From assembly GCA_013376985.1 (NCBI GenBank), contig JACABB010000002.1, positions 206,523-270,522 on the forward strand: a stretch of DNA of 64,000 bases. Direction: 5' to 3'. The notes beneath the pieces were generated by a model that was not told the origin of the DNA, did no database searches, and saw only the letters and a list, made by a program, of their open reading frames with translations. The stretch is from Bacteroidales bacterium. Lineage in GTDB: Bacteria > Bacteroidota > Bacteroidia > Bacteroidales > Tenuifilaceae. Position numbers and translations under genes: made by a program. This document shows positions 7,837 to 15,571 of this stretch, in pieces; position 1 is the stretch's first letter, and each line of letters begins with the position of its first letter.

Positions 7837-9840
7837 TCAAATTACTGATTGTATTTGTTTTGTTGCCGTCTGATTGTTATATGTTTCAAAAATATCGAAT
7901 TGTATAATGGTTGTACTTTTTTCAAGTACTTCAATGTTTTGTGCATTAACTCTCGCCCCCATCAACATTTCAGATTTTCCATATGAGCTAATGAAAACAT
8001 CGGTGTTTATTACTACCTCTTTTTCAGAAGAATTTATCACAAAACAAATAATACTCATCTTGAATTTTCTAGCAATAATGAGTATTCCCTTATTGCTATC
8101 AACATATGGAATCTCAATATTACCATAATCAAAAACCTCTTTAAATTGACTTCGAATCCCAATTAATTTTTGAAAGAATTTAATGAATTTTGAATCTAAA
8201 TTATAGCCATTCCAGTTCATTGAGCATCTATTGTCCTCTATTTCTCCAGACAACAAATGCTCTTCCCCATAGTATAAAATAGGTGTTCCGGGTATGGCTA
8301 GGAGTAAACAAAAAGCCAACAAATAGTCTTTTTTATTTTCCAATTCATAATAAAATCTCGGTAAATCGTGATTACTTAAAAAATTCCATGAATGTTGAAC
8401 AGTCCAAAATGAATGTGAATAATTATATTCCATTAGTTTGGTAGCCAATTCTACTAGTGTTATTCTTTTGTCAAGAAAAAAAGACTTAAAGACATCTATA
8501 TATAAACCATAAGCAGTTATTCCATCACCACCCGCTTTATCCACAAAATTTTCAGGATTATCATGAAGATTTTCTCCAATCAGGAGAATTTCTTTTTTTG
8601 TATCTTTAACTGCTTTTATAAATTTATATACAAAAGAATCGGGCATTTCACTGCTTACATCAATACGCCAGCCATCAATATCATGTTTGGTTATCCAGAA
8701 TATTGCAGATTCAATTAAATAACTTTGAACTTCAGTATTGTTAATATTAAATTGTGGTAATTCTTTGTATCCATGCCAACAACTATAGTTAATTTCATCT
8801 ATTGAAACAGGAAATGTTTCAATTATAAACCAATCCCGATATTTTGATTTTTCTTGAAACCTCAATATATCTTTAAACGCAAAAAAGTCTACACTACAAT
8901 GATTAATTGAAATGTCCAAAATTACCTTCAACCCTTCTGAATGTATTTTTTCGACTAATTTTTTAAAATCAGCCTGCGAACCTAATACCGGATCTACTAC
9001 TCTGTAATCAATAGTATCATATCTATGAGCACTTTTGGCATGAAATATAGGGTTTAAGTAAATAAATTTGACTCCCAATTTTATAATTAAGGGAATCTTT
9101 TCAATTATCCCGTTAATGTCCCCCCCGTACCATGTGTAAGTATGGTGCAAACTTCCCCACTCCTGAAAATTAGAATCATTGATCTGGTTTTCTGATTTCC
9201 AAAAAGTGTCGGGAAATATTTGATATCCAACACCAGAAAATGGGACTTTACTATTATTTTTTGGAAAATTAAAGAATACATCTTCGTTATAATCTTTCGA
9301 GGCTCTATTTTTATCTAAAAGCCAATATTCTCTTTCTCCCGCACCAAATTTGATAGCAAATTTTTTTTGCTCACGTTTTTTATATCTAAGATTCCAGAAT
9401 TTAATATTTCTGTACTCAAAGCATATATCAAATTCAATCTCCTCTAATCCCTCATTTACCAGTTTCACTTCATTTATCCAAGAATAATAGCTAATGGCTT
9501 TGAATTCTACCAAATCATCCTTAATGTAGGAAATAAACCGCGGATCATTGTTAAAATACAAATGGGTAAATATTTCTGATTTTATTATTATAGGAACTCT
9601 AGATTTTAAATCCTGACCCATTAAAGGCGAACTAATGTCAACATACTCGGTTGTAAAATCATCATTTAAATACAAATGATAATAAGAAATACCTAAAGGC
9701 AAATCTAATTCTACGATGAAAAAATCATCTTTTTTCAACATTTTTTTACGATAATACCTTCCCTTTGCCGGAAATACACCTATTGAGATTTTCTGAATAT
9801 CACCCCTACCTTCACCATGTATAATTATCTCTTTAATCAT
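7837..9840 (-). CDS. GH13 alpha-amylase family protein (neopullulanase/cyclomaltodextrinase-like)
   Basis: This encodes 667 residues without a signal peptide, so it is probably cytoplasmic. All four GH13 signatures are present: DISINH (309-314), GWRIDV with nucleophile Asp394, GEN with acid/base Glu423, and NHD with Asp492. The ~200 residues before the barrel (starting near FSGVGYQIFPDTFWK) look like the N-terminal beta domains of cyclomaltodextrinase/neopullulanase enzymes, and a C-terminal beta domain follows. It should hydrolyse or transfer alpha-1,4-glucosidic bonds in maltodextrins. Its ATG overlaps the stop of the condensation gene by four bases (ATGA), so the two are translationally coupled, an odd pairing of glucan and peptide-type enzymes. 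Confidence 0.9.
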   Translation of the reverse strand: MIKEIIIHGEGRGDIQKISIGVFPAKGRYYRKKMLKKDDFFIVELDLPLGISYYHLYLNDDFTTEYVDISSPLMGQDLKSRVPIIIKSEIFTHLYFNNDPRFISYIKDDLVEFKAISYYSWINEVKLVNEGLEEIEFDICFEYRNIKFWNLRYKKREQKKFAIKFGAGEREYWLLDKNRASKDYNEDVFFNFPKNNSKVPFSGVGYQIFPDTFWKSENQINDSNFQEWGSLHHTYTWYGGDINGIIEKIPLIIKLGVKFIYLNPIFHAKSAHRYDTIDYRVVDPVLGSQADFKKLVEKIHSEGLKVILDISINHCSVDFFAFKDILRFQEKSKYRDWFIIETFPVSIDEINYSCWHGYKELPQFNINNTEVQSYLIESAIFWITKHDIDGWRIDVSSEMPDSFVYKFIKAVKDTKKEILLIGENLHDNPENFVDKAGGDGITAYGLYIDVFKSFFLDKRITLVELATKLMEYNYSHSFWTVQHSWNFLSNHDLPRFYYELENKKDYLLAFCLLLAIPGTPILYYGEEHLLSGEIEDNRCSMNWNGYNLDSKFIKFFQKLIGIRSQFKEVFDYGNIEIPYVDSNKGILIIARKFKMSIICFVINSSEKEVVINTDVFISSYGKSEMLMGARVNAQNIEVLEKSTTIIQFDIFETYNNQTATKQIQSVI

Positions 9841-11291
9841 ATATTAGGTTTATTGCTTAGATCTAATCTAATATCTTTAATTTTTTTATCTGAGTTTACT
9901 TTAAAACCATCGATTAATTCAAGATATTTAGAAAATATGAAGTCAATTGTATCTTTTGTAAATAAACTTGTTTTATAGCCACAACTCACTTCAATAATAT
10001 TATCGAAAATTGAAATCCCGCAATTAATATCAAAATAAGGATTTCCAATATTATCCGTATGTATAGGATGCTGGTTATCATTATTGCTTATTACGTTCTC
10101 AGAACTTGTAATATTTAAAAATAAATTACTAATGCGATGAAGAGGGACATCAGAATCATATAATGCTTTTTCAAATGGATATATTTGATGTCTTAATGTT
10201 TTAATAAAGCTCACATAAACAGTTTTAATAAAATCTATTAAATCAACAGATTCTTCTATTTTGTGACGGAATAAAACCGTATTTGTTAGACAACCTATTA
10301 AATTATCTAACTCTTTTCGATCCCTCATGTTTGAACATATTCCAATAATATTATCTCTTTCACCTGTCAATTTGTAAAGTAACAAGTGAAAGGTTGCAAT
10401 AATTATGTGGGACATATTGGCGTTTGATTCGTGAACCAGTCTTTTTAAAATTGCTAATCGTTGTGAATCAATAATAAAGGAATATCCAGCACCTTGTTCA
10501 AATTTTAAAAAAGAAACGGTTCCAAAAAAATCATACTCCATTTTTGTGGATACTTTTCTACAACACTCATTCATTTCTATTCGAAGAGTCTCTTTATAGG
10601 ATTTATTTTTGTTAAAATTATTATTTGAGAATAGCGTTGTTAAATTATTATTTGGTAACTCTCTTAAAATATTTAGCCAATATAATCTATGCTTTTCTCC
10701 TTTATCGCTTCTTAAAATTTCATTTATTTCTGCTATGTAATCTTTGTATTGAAGAACTTTAGAGTCATCAATACTTTCACCTTCTAATTGTGCTTTATAT
10801 ATAAAAGATAATTCTTTTTTAATGAACTGCATAGAACGAACATCGGTAATCATGTGAGGCGCAACTAGAAGTAAAATGCTTATATTTTCATTCAACTGTA
10901 TAATTTTTATACGTAACCATGGGCGCTGATCGCATTTAAAAAGCACTTGATTAAAATCACATTTTAATTTATTCAGTTTTCCTTCTTTATCTTTAGATTT
11001 TTTAAGATTAACAATGCTAACATCAAAGAGAGAAGAATCATGATCCCATACTTTTTGCTTTACCTCACCATCTACCATTAAAAGAGTAGTTCTAAAAATT
11101 TCATGCCGTTGAATTAAAATATCAAAAGCCTTCTTGATTGCCTCTAAATTCAAGTTCCTTATTTTAATTGAGTCAGGAACATTGAAAGGAATAATTTGCT
11201 TTTTAGTTTTAGCGTATAAATGTCCTATGAAAGCAGCTTTCTGAGTTTGTGATGCTTCGTAGTATATCTGATTTTCATTATTCTCTTGCAT
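9837..11291 (-). CDS. Free-standing NRPS-like condensation domain protein
   Basis: This encodes 484 residues forming a single condensation (C) domain, a fold that joins acyl or aminoacyl groups to amines or alcohols. Visible are the N-terminal YEASQTQKAAF and IQRHEIFRTTL blocks, a core motif APHMITDVRS at residues 144-153, and the late blocks GERDNIIGICSNMRDRKEL, IGCLTNTVLFR and HQIYPFEKAL. In the core motif the usual HHxxxDG reads PHMITDV: the second His (146) and Asp (150) remain, while the first His and the Gly are replaced. There are no adenylation or carrier domains here or nearby, so it would act on a substrate supplied otherwise. It is coupled to the amylase gene and follows the ABC exporter by 102 bases. 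Confidence 0.85.
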   Translation of the reverse strand: MQENNENQIYYEASQTQKAAFIGHLYAKTKKQIIPFNVPDSIKIRNLNLEAIKKAFDILIQRHEIFRTTLLMVDGEVKQKVWDHDSSLFDVSIVNLKKSKDKEGKLNKLKCDFNQVLFKCDQRPWLRIKIIQLNENISILLLVAPHMITDVRSMQFIKKELSFIYKAQLEGESIDDSKVLQYKDYIAEINEILRSDKGEKHRLYWLNILRELPNNNLTTLFSNNNFNKNKSYKETLRIEMNECCRKVSTKMEYDFFGTVSFLKFEQGAGYSFIIDSQRLAILKRLVHESNANMSHIIIATFHLLLYKLTGERDNIIGICSNMRDRKELDNLIGCLTNTVLFRHKIEESVDLIDFIKTVYVSFIKTLRHQIYPFEKALYDSDVPLHRISNLFLNITSSENVISNNDNQHPIHTDNIGNPYFDINCGISIFDNIIEVSCGYKTSLFTKDTIDFIFSKYLELIDGFKVNSDKKIKDIRLDLSNKPNI

Positions 11292-11393
11292 ATCATCGTT
11301 TGATTAGTACCTTCTTTTAAGCCCCTATGAAACAATCAAATAAATTATTTTTCTTTTTCATCTCTGTAGTAATTAATGATTATATTCATAACA

Positions 11394-13112
11394 TTACTCT
11401 ATCTGCTGTTTAAATAATTCCCAATAAAACCCTTTCTTTTGAACTAAATAATTATGCTCTCCCTTTTCAACAACTCGACCCTTATCCAAACAGATAATTT
11501 CATCAACATTTTTTATTGCACTTAGCCTATGGCTAATCAGTATTATTATTTTGCCTTTATAATGGTTTGATATGTTATTAAAAATGTTATTTTCGCTTTC
11601 AGAGTCTAATGCAGAAGTTGCTTCATCCAATACTATCAAATCAGCATCTTTTAAAAATGCCCTTGCTATTGCGATACGTTGTTTTTGTCCACCTGAAATT
11701 TTTGTACCTTCATTACCAATTATTGAATCAAATCCTTCATTTAAAATATTTATAAAATCATCTAAACCAACCTGATGAGAAACATGTATAATATCTTCGG
11801 GTGTACAATCGAGGTTTCCATATTTAATGTTTTCTGATATTGAGTCGTGGAAAAGATGATTATCTTGCGTTATTAATGCAATCCTTCTTCTTACCTCATG
11901 AACGTTTAAATCTTCAATTTTTTTATCGCCTATGATTATAGTTCCTTTTTGATGCTCATAGAACTTACATAATAAATTAATAATTGTACTCTTCCCACAA
12001 CCGCTTGAACCCACAAAAGCATATTTTTTACCAGGGATCAACTCCAAATTGAAATCCCTAAGTACAATTTCCCCATCATATTTAAATTCCACTTCTTCAA
12101 AACATATTTTCTTGTTTAAGTCTATATTCTCTATGTCGCCACTCATTTGTTCAATGGGTAAATCCATATATTCAAATATTCTTCTCATTGAGACCGAGGT
12201 TCGTACCATATCCCAATATAAATACATGAAATCGTTAACCGGGTTGAAAATTCTATTTAAATATTGTATAAAGGCGATTAATGAACCCATCGTCATTGCA
12301 CCTATTATTACATTTTGCCCACCCCAAGCAAAAATGATTAAAGGAGATAAAGAGATCAAAAAAGTAGTAATACTTTGAGTTCCTGATGACAGTATTGCAG
12401 TCTTTAAATTTAAATCTATTAACTCATTTCCTTTTGAATTTAACCTTTCTCGTTCATAATGATAGCGATTGTAACTTTTTATAAGCTTTATATTATTAAA
12501 CCTTTCCACAAAAAATCCCAAAATATCGGAATCTTTTTCTCGTGACTTTTTTATCAAATTATGGATTCTTGGTTGAAAATATCTTGCATTAAATAATGCA
12601 AAGGGGACAACCACCATTGAAATGATAAATAGTTTATAGTTTAATAAGCAAAGCGCAATTGTTAATCCAATAAGAGTTAAAATATTTCTAATAAAACGAA
12701 CCAATGATCCTGTGAGCATTCCCTGAACTGCATTTACCTCTTCATTTATTCTATGGGTAACATCTCCTGTTTTATTTTTATCAAAAAATGAGATGGGAAA
12801 ATGTAGTATTCGTTTGAATAACTCCATGCGTATATCCAACATTATATGATTACTCACCAACGCGTATAAATAGCTAGAATAGAAATCTAGCAGTATTCTA
12901 ACGATATTAATCCCCACTAAAAGAAATAATATGTGTATCAAAAAGGTAAAATCCTTAGTTGGAATAATTTCATCAATAATAACTTTTAAAATATAAGGAG
13001 AAACTAGGGTTCCAGCACTTGCAATAACCATTAGAATAAATAGAATAGTCTCTTTAACCCAGTAAGGTTTTATAAATCTTAGAAACTTAAAAAACAACTT
13101 GTGAGATTTCAT
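11394..13112 (-). CDS. ABC exporter, fused membrane and ATPase domains
   Basis: This 572-residue half-transporter exports a substrate as a dimer. Residues 1-310 carry about six membrane helices, and 340-572 are the ATPase: Walker A GSSGCGKST (from 368), signature ISGGQKQR (from 472), Walker B LIVLDEAT and the switch His in ISHRLS. There is no N-terminal C39 peptidase, so it would not cut a leader itself; leader removal would fall to another protease such as the S41 enzyme downstream. It heads the minus-strand gene series that ends with the precursor peptides. It could also be a lipid or drug exporter of the MsbA type; context favours peptide or product export. Confidence 0.88.
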   Translation of the reverse strand: MKSHKLFFKFLRFIKPYWVKETILFILMVIASAGTLVSPYILKVIIDEIIPTKDFTFLIHILFLLVGINIVRILLDFYSSYLYALVSNHIMLDIRMELFKRILHFPISFFDKNKTGDVTHRINEEVNAVQGMLTGSLVRFIRNILTLIGLTIALCLLNYKLFIISMVVVPFALFNARYFQPRIHNLIKKSREKDSDILGFFVERFNNIKLIKSYNRYHYERERLNSKGNELIDLNLKTAILSSGTQSITTFLISLSPLIIFAWGGQNVIIGAMTMGSLIAFIQYLNRIFNPVNDFMYLYWDMVRTSVSMRRIFEYMDLPIEQMSGDIENIDLNKKICFEEVEFKYDGEIVLRDFNLELIPGKKYAFVGSSGCGKSTIINLLCKFYEHQKGTIIIGDKKIEDLNVHEVRRRIALITQDNHLFHDSISENIKYGNLDCTPEDIIHVSHQVGLDDFINILNEGFDSIIGNEGTKISGGQKQRIAIARAFLKDADLIVLDEATSALDSESENNIFNNISNHYKGKIIILISHRLSAIKNVDEIICLDKGRVVEKGEHNYLVQKKGFYWELFKQQIE

Positions 13113-13793
13113 CTTTTACGATACTAACAGATTAATCAATTTCATGTAAAAAACGTTTAATTTTATTGCAGCTTCTAGATTTTTGTCTCTCATCCATTTG
13201 CCCTTCATATTTATAATTTCCCAAATCTCCTTTTATCATTTCTCTTTCATTTGATATTAAATTACCTCCTAGAAACTAACTTAAAATGTTTTTTTTAAAC
13301 ATGGCAAGATCCTTTTGTAATCCTGAAGAATCAAAAATTCCCAGTCGCAGTCTTTTAAATCTTTATTTTTCAAACAGAACTAAACCATACTGCTTACAAT
13401 GTGAACACATTTTTTAATATGCATTTAGATATACATTATTAAATTAACAGAAATTTATATTAAAAATACATATTTATACTAAAATTAACAATAGAAAATG
13501 ATTATTTAATATAAAATATTTATTTTAAAAAATAATATTTATAGAACACATCTTTAATATTTATAATTATTTTTAATTTAATCATTATTATGCCATAAAA
13601 AGTGAAAATAATTATGATAAAATATTTGCAAAAATGTTTAATTTTCGTTTATTCATTATCCTGATTGGAAATATATTCTTTATTAACAGCACTGTTGAAT
13701 AGGAGAATATGAACGTTTCTAATTGATCGTTTCAGTTTAAGAATACCGATAAATATCATTTGTTACAAATAATTCTAAAAAATCTCATTATTT
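13113..13793. other. AT-rich gap with possible small-peptide remnant
   Basis: This 0.7 kb separates two divergent gene groups. On the minus strand, 13132-13239 is a 35-codon frame beginning MIKGDLGNYKYEGQMDERQK and ending 19 bases before the exporter start. The same frame runs on upstream past one TAG, reading SGLQKDLAMFKKNILS, stop, FLGGNLISNERE, which faintly resembles a Bacteroidota bacteriocin leader. A GGAGG lies at about 13264-13270 on the minus strand. This may be a broken small peptide gene or chance. The rest (about 13420-13790) is very AT-rich and shows no gene. Confidence 0.25.
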
Positions 13794-13824
13794 TTTGTTT
13801 ATATTATAAACTACTTTATATTTG
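13794..13824 (+). promoter_or_regulatory. Bacteroidota-type promoter with operator in the spacer
   Basis: TTTG at 13794-13797, a spacer of exactly 19 bases, then TATATTTG at 13817-13824 match the primary sigma consensus TTTG-N19-TAnnTTTG. The ATG at 13844 follows by 19 bases. The palindrome at 13797-13811 lies between the two elements, so a bound protein would block RNA polymerase. This promoter also shows that an ATG at 13760 cannot be the start. Confidence 0.8.
13797..13811. repeat. Palindromic operator candidate GTTTATATTATAAAC
   Basis: This is a 15-base perfect palindrome with 7-base arms around one central base. It sits between the -33 and -7 elements of the promoter of the operon that encodes a winged-helix regulator as its second gene. 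A near copy (one arm mismatch) lies at 14716-14730. Two copies upstream of genes of the same operon suggest autoregulation by the protein at 14415-14699; that is inference. Confidence 0.6.
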
Positions 13825-13843
13825 CAGAACAAATTTTACTCTT

Positions 13844-14422
13844 ATGGATGATCAAATTAAAAATGCCGAAGAAAGTTTTCAGATTATCAAGGATATGATT
13901 GAAAACGAAAAAGCTCGCTTTAATGAAAACGGGTTTGTTTATCTATTCTGGGGTTGGCTTGCAATATTTTGCGCTACCCTTGAGTATGTGCTAATATTTT
14001 CAGAAGTTCATCAGCACTACTACGCTTGGTTTACAATGCTTTTGGGGGGATTGTTTATGGGATTCTATTTTCGCAATAAAAAAGGACGTTCTTCAATGCC
14101 TTTAACAGGAAAGGTTATATCCTGTTTGTGGATTTCAATTGGAGTAAACATCTTTATATCTGCTTTTCTAATCCCCGTAACTTTTGGGCATTTACTACTA
14201 TTCTTTATACTAGCAATGATTGGTGTTGGCACTACAATTTCTGGCGCATTAATAAGGTTCTCTTGGCTAACAATTGGTGGCATTATCTGTAATATCCTTG
14301 CTTTTGTTACTATTTTCGTACCGTCAATTTACTGGGGAGTAATTTCAATTGCAGCAATTATATTTGCAGATATTATCCCCGGTTATATGTTAAGAGCTAA
14401 ATATCGTAATCGTCATGTATAA
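13844..14422 (+). CDS. Membrane protein of unknown function, first gene of regulator operon
   Basis: This encodes 192 residues starting MDDQIKNAEESFQIIKDMIE. An ATG 84 bases upstream is open but lies ahead of the promoter, so this start is preferred. A charged N-terminal helix of about 35 residues is followed by roughly five to six membrane helices (LFWGWLAIFCATLEYVLIF; WFTMLLGGLFMGFYF; LWISIGVNIFISAFLI; LLLFFILAMIGVG; two more near the end). No catalytic motif is seen. Its stop overlaps the start of the winged-helix regulator by eight bases. The pair resembles small membrane-protein/regulator pairs common in Bacteroidota; the role could be sensing or stress control. Confidence 0.75.
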   Translation: MDDQIKNAEESFQIIKDMIENEKARFNENGFVYLFWGWLAIFCATLEYVLIFSEVHQHYYAWFTMLLGGLFMGFYFRNKKGRSSMPLTGKVISCLWISIGVNIFISAFLIPVTFGHLLLFFILAMIGVGTTISGALIRFSWLTIGGIICNILAFVTIFVPSIYWGVISIAAIIFADIIPGYMLRAKYRNRHV

Positions 14423-14699
14423 AGAGTTGGACCCCATACTGCATTCGCCTCTTCGCTTAGCTATTATTTCTCTTTTAGTAAAGGGAGGTGAGTTTGATTT
14501 CAATACCTTAAAGGAGAAGACAGGGGCAACATCTGGCAATATTAGCGTGCAGCTCAAGAAACTTGAAGAGGCTGGTTATATAACCATTGAGAAGTCTTTT
14601 AAAAAAAACTACCCCCACACTGATGTTTCAATATCTAAAAAGGGTCTTACTGCTTTTGAAGAGTATGTAAATTCTTTAAAAGATTATCTGGGAGTTTAA
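14415..14699 (+). CDS. Winged-helix transcriptional regulator
   Basis: This 94-residue protein is nearly all one winged helix-turn-helix domain: HSPLRLAIISLLVKGG, FNTLKEKTGATSGNISVQLK as the recognition helix, KLEEAGYITIEKSF and the wing, then HTDVSISKKGLTAFEEYV. It resembles the short MarR/ArsR-like regulators of Bacteroidota. It overlaps the upstream membrane-protein gene by eight bases. The likely targets are the palindromes at 13797-13811 and 14716-14730, which would make it an autoregulator of this operon. There is no obvious metal-binding cysteine cluster, so the signal is unknown, perhaps the overlapping membrane protein. Confidence 0.85.
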   Translation: MYKELDPILHSPLRLAIISLLVKGGEFDFNTLKEKTGATSGNISVQLKKLEEAGYITIEKSFKKNYPHTDVSISKKGLTAFEEYVNSLKDYLGV

Positions 14700-14715
14700 T
14701 TTTTTTATTATTTTA

Positions 14716-14730
14716 GTTTACATTATAAAC
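14716..14730. repeat. Second operator candidate GTTTACATTATAAAC
   Basis: This 15-base sequence differs from the perfect palindrome at 13797-13811 by one base. It lies in the 45-base gap between the regulator stop and the lipoprotein start at 14745. A weak -7-like TTATTTAC follows at 14731-14738, only six bases from the ATG, so an internal promoter giving an almost leaderless transcript is possible. Its likely role is local control of the lipoprotein and TonB receptor genes. Confidence 0.5.
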
Positions 14731-14744
14731 TTATTTACAAAAAC

Positions 14745-15569
14745 ATGAAAACAAAAATTATTTACCTAGCTTTTGCAATCCTAATTGTAAATTCGTGCAA
14801 AGGCAACATAAAATACTCCAAAAAAGAACATTTAACAGTACAGCAAACGCAGAAATTTTCTTTGAAAAGCGTTCAGCAAAGCGATACGTTATTAAACAAC
14901 ATAGAGCAAAAGATCAACCAAGCTTTTGCCAAAGGTACAATAAATCAAACAGATAGCGATCTAGCATCTTTAGAGGAAGAACTATTATCAGTAAATAGTA
15001 AGAAGAAGAATACTATTATAACATACTGGTATTCATATTCAATCTATTACCATTCAATACTCCTAATGATTCACAAAGATTTGAAAAAATCGGAAAAGGT
15101 ACTTGATGATGGTATTGAAAAACTCGAAGGGATTGACCAAAAAAATTCGGAGCATTTTGCTTTACTAGCACTAATGGAGAGTTTTTCCATTCAATTTTCA
15201 TCGGGGATAAAAATTCCTTTTATATCCGCCAATGTGAAGAAAAATGCCGAGAAAGCAATTGAACTAGATTCTCTAAACCTAAGAGCGTACTATGTATTAG
15301 GATCAAATGATTTTTACACACCAGCACAGTACGGTGGTGGTAAAAAAGCAGAAAACTATTTCAAAAAGGCAATACAATTAAATAGTCAGTCGGTAAAAAA
15401 TCCATACCTGCCAAGTTGGGGTAAAAACTCAGCCTATGAACTCCTTATAAGATCTTATATTAACAAAGGACAGTTTAGTGAAGCAAAAAAATACTTTCAA
15501 GAAGCAATTGCTTTATTCCCAAATGACTATATGATAAATCAACTTGCAAGTAAACTTATCAATCATTAA
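14745..15569 (+). CDS. TPR-containing lipoprotein
   Basis: This encodes 274 residues with a lipoprotein signal (MKTKIIYLAFAILIVNSCKG, lipidated Cys18). The C-terminal half has tetratricopeptide-like helices: NAEKAIELDSLNLRAYYVLG, GGKKAENYFKKAIQLNSQSV and GQFSEAKKYFQEAIALFPND. TPR arrays bind proteins, so it may sit in the periplasmic face of the outer or inner membrane as a partner of the TonB receptor encoded two bases downstream. No enzyme motif is seen. It is controlled with, or separately from, the upstream regulator through the operator at 14716. Confidence 0.78.
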   Translation: MKTKIIYLAFAILIVNSCKGNIKYSKKEHLTVQQTQKFSLKSVQQSDTLLNNIEQKINQAFAKGTINQTDSDLASLEEELLSVNSKKKNTIITYWYSYSIYYHSILLMIHKDLKKSEKVLDDGIEKLEGIDQKNSEHFALLALMESFSIQFSSGIKIPFISANVKKNAEKAIELDSLNLRAYYVLGSNDFYTPAQYGGGKKAENYFKKAIQLNSQSVKNPYLPSWGKNSAYELLIRSYINKGQFSEAKKYFQEAIALFPNDYMINQLASKLINH

Positions 15570-15571
15570 AA

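Noticed and set aside
13301-13417. 38-codon plus-strand frame starting MARSFCNPEESK
   Set aside because: No start signal; the opposite strand gives an equally good reading, so neither is convincing alone.
13760-13843. Upstream extension of the membrane protein to an earlier ATG
   Set aside because: The extension would start ahead of a near-perfect promoter, so the message begins after it.
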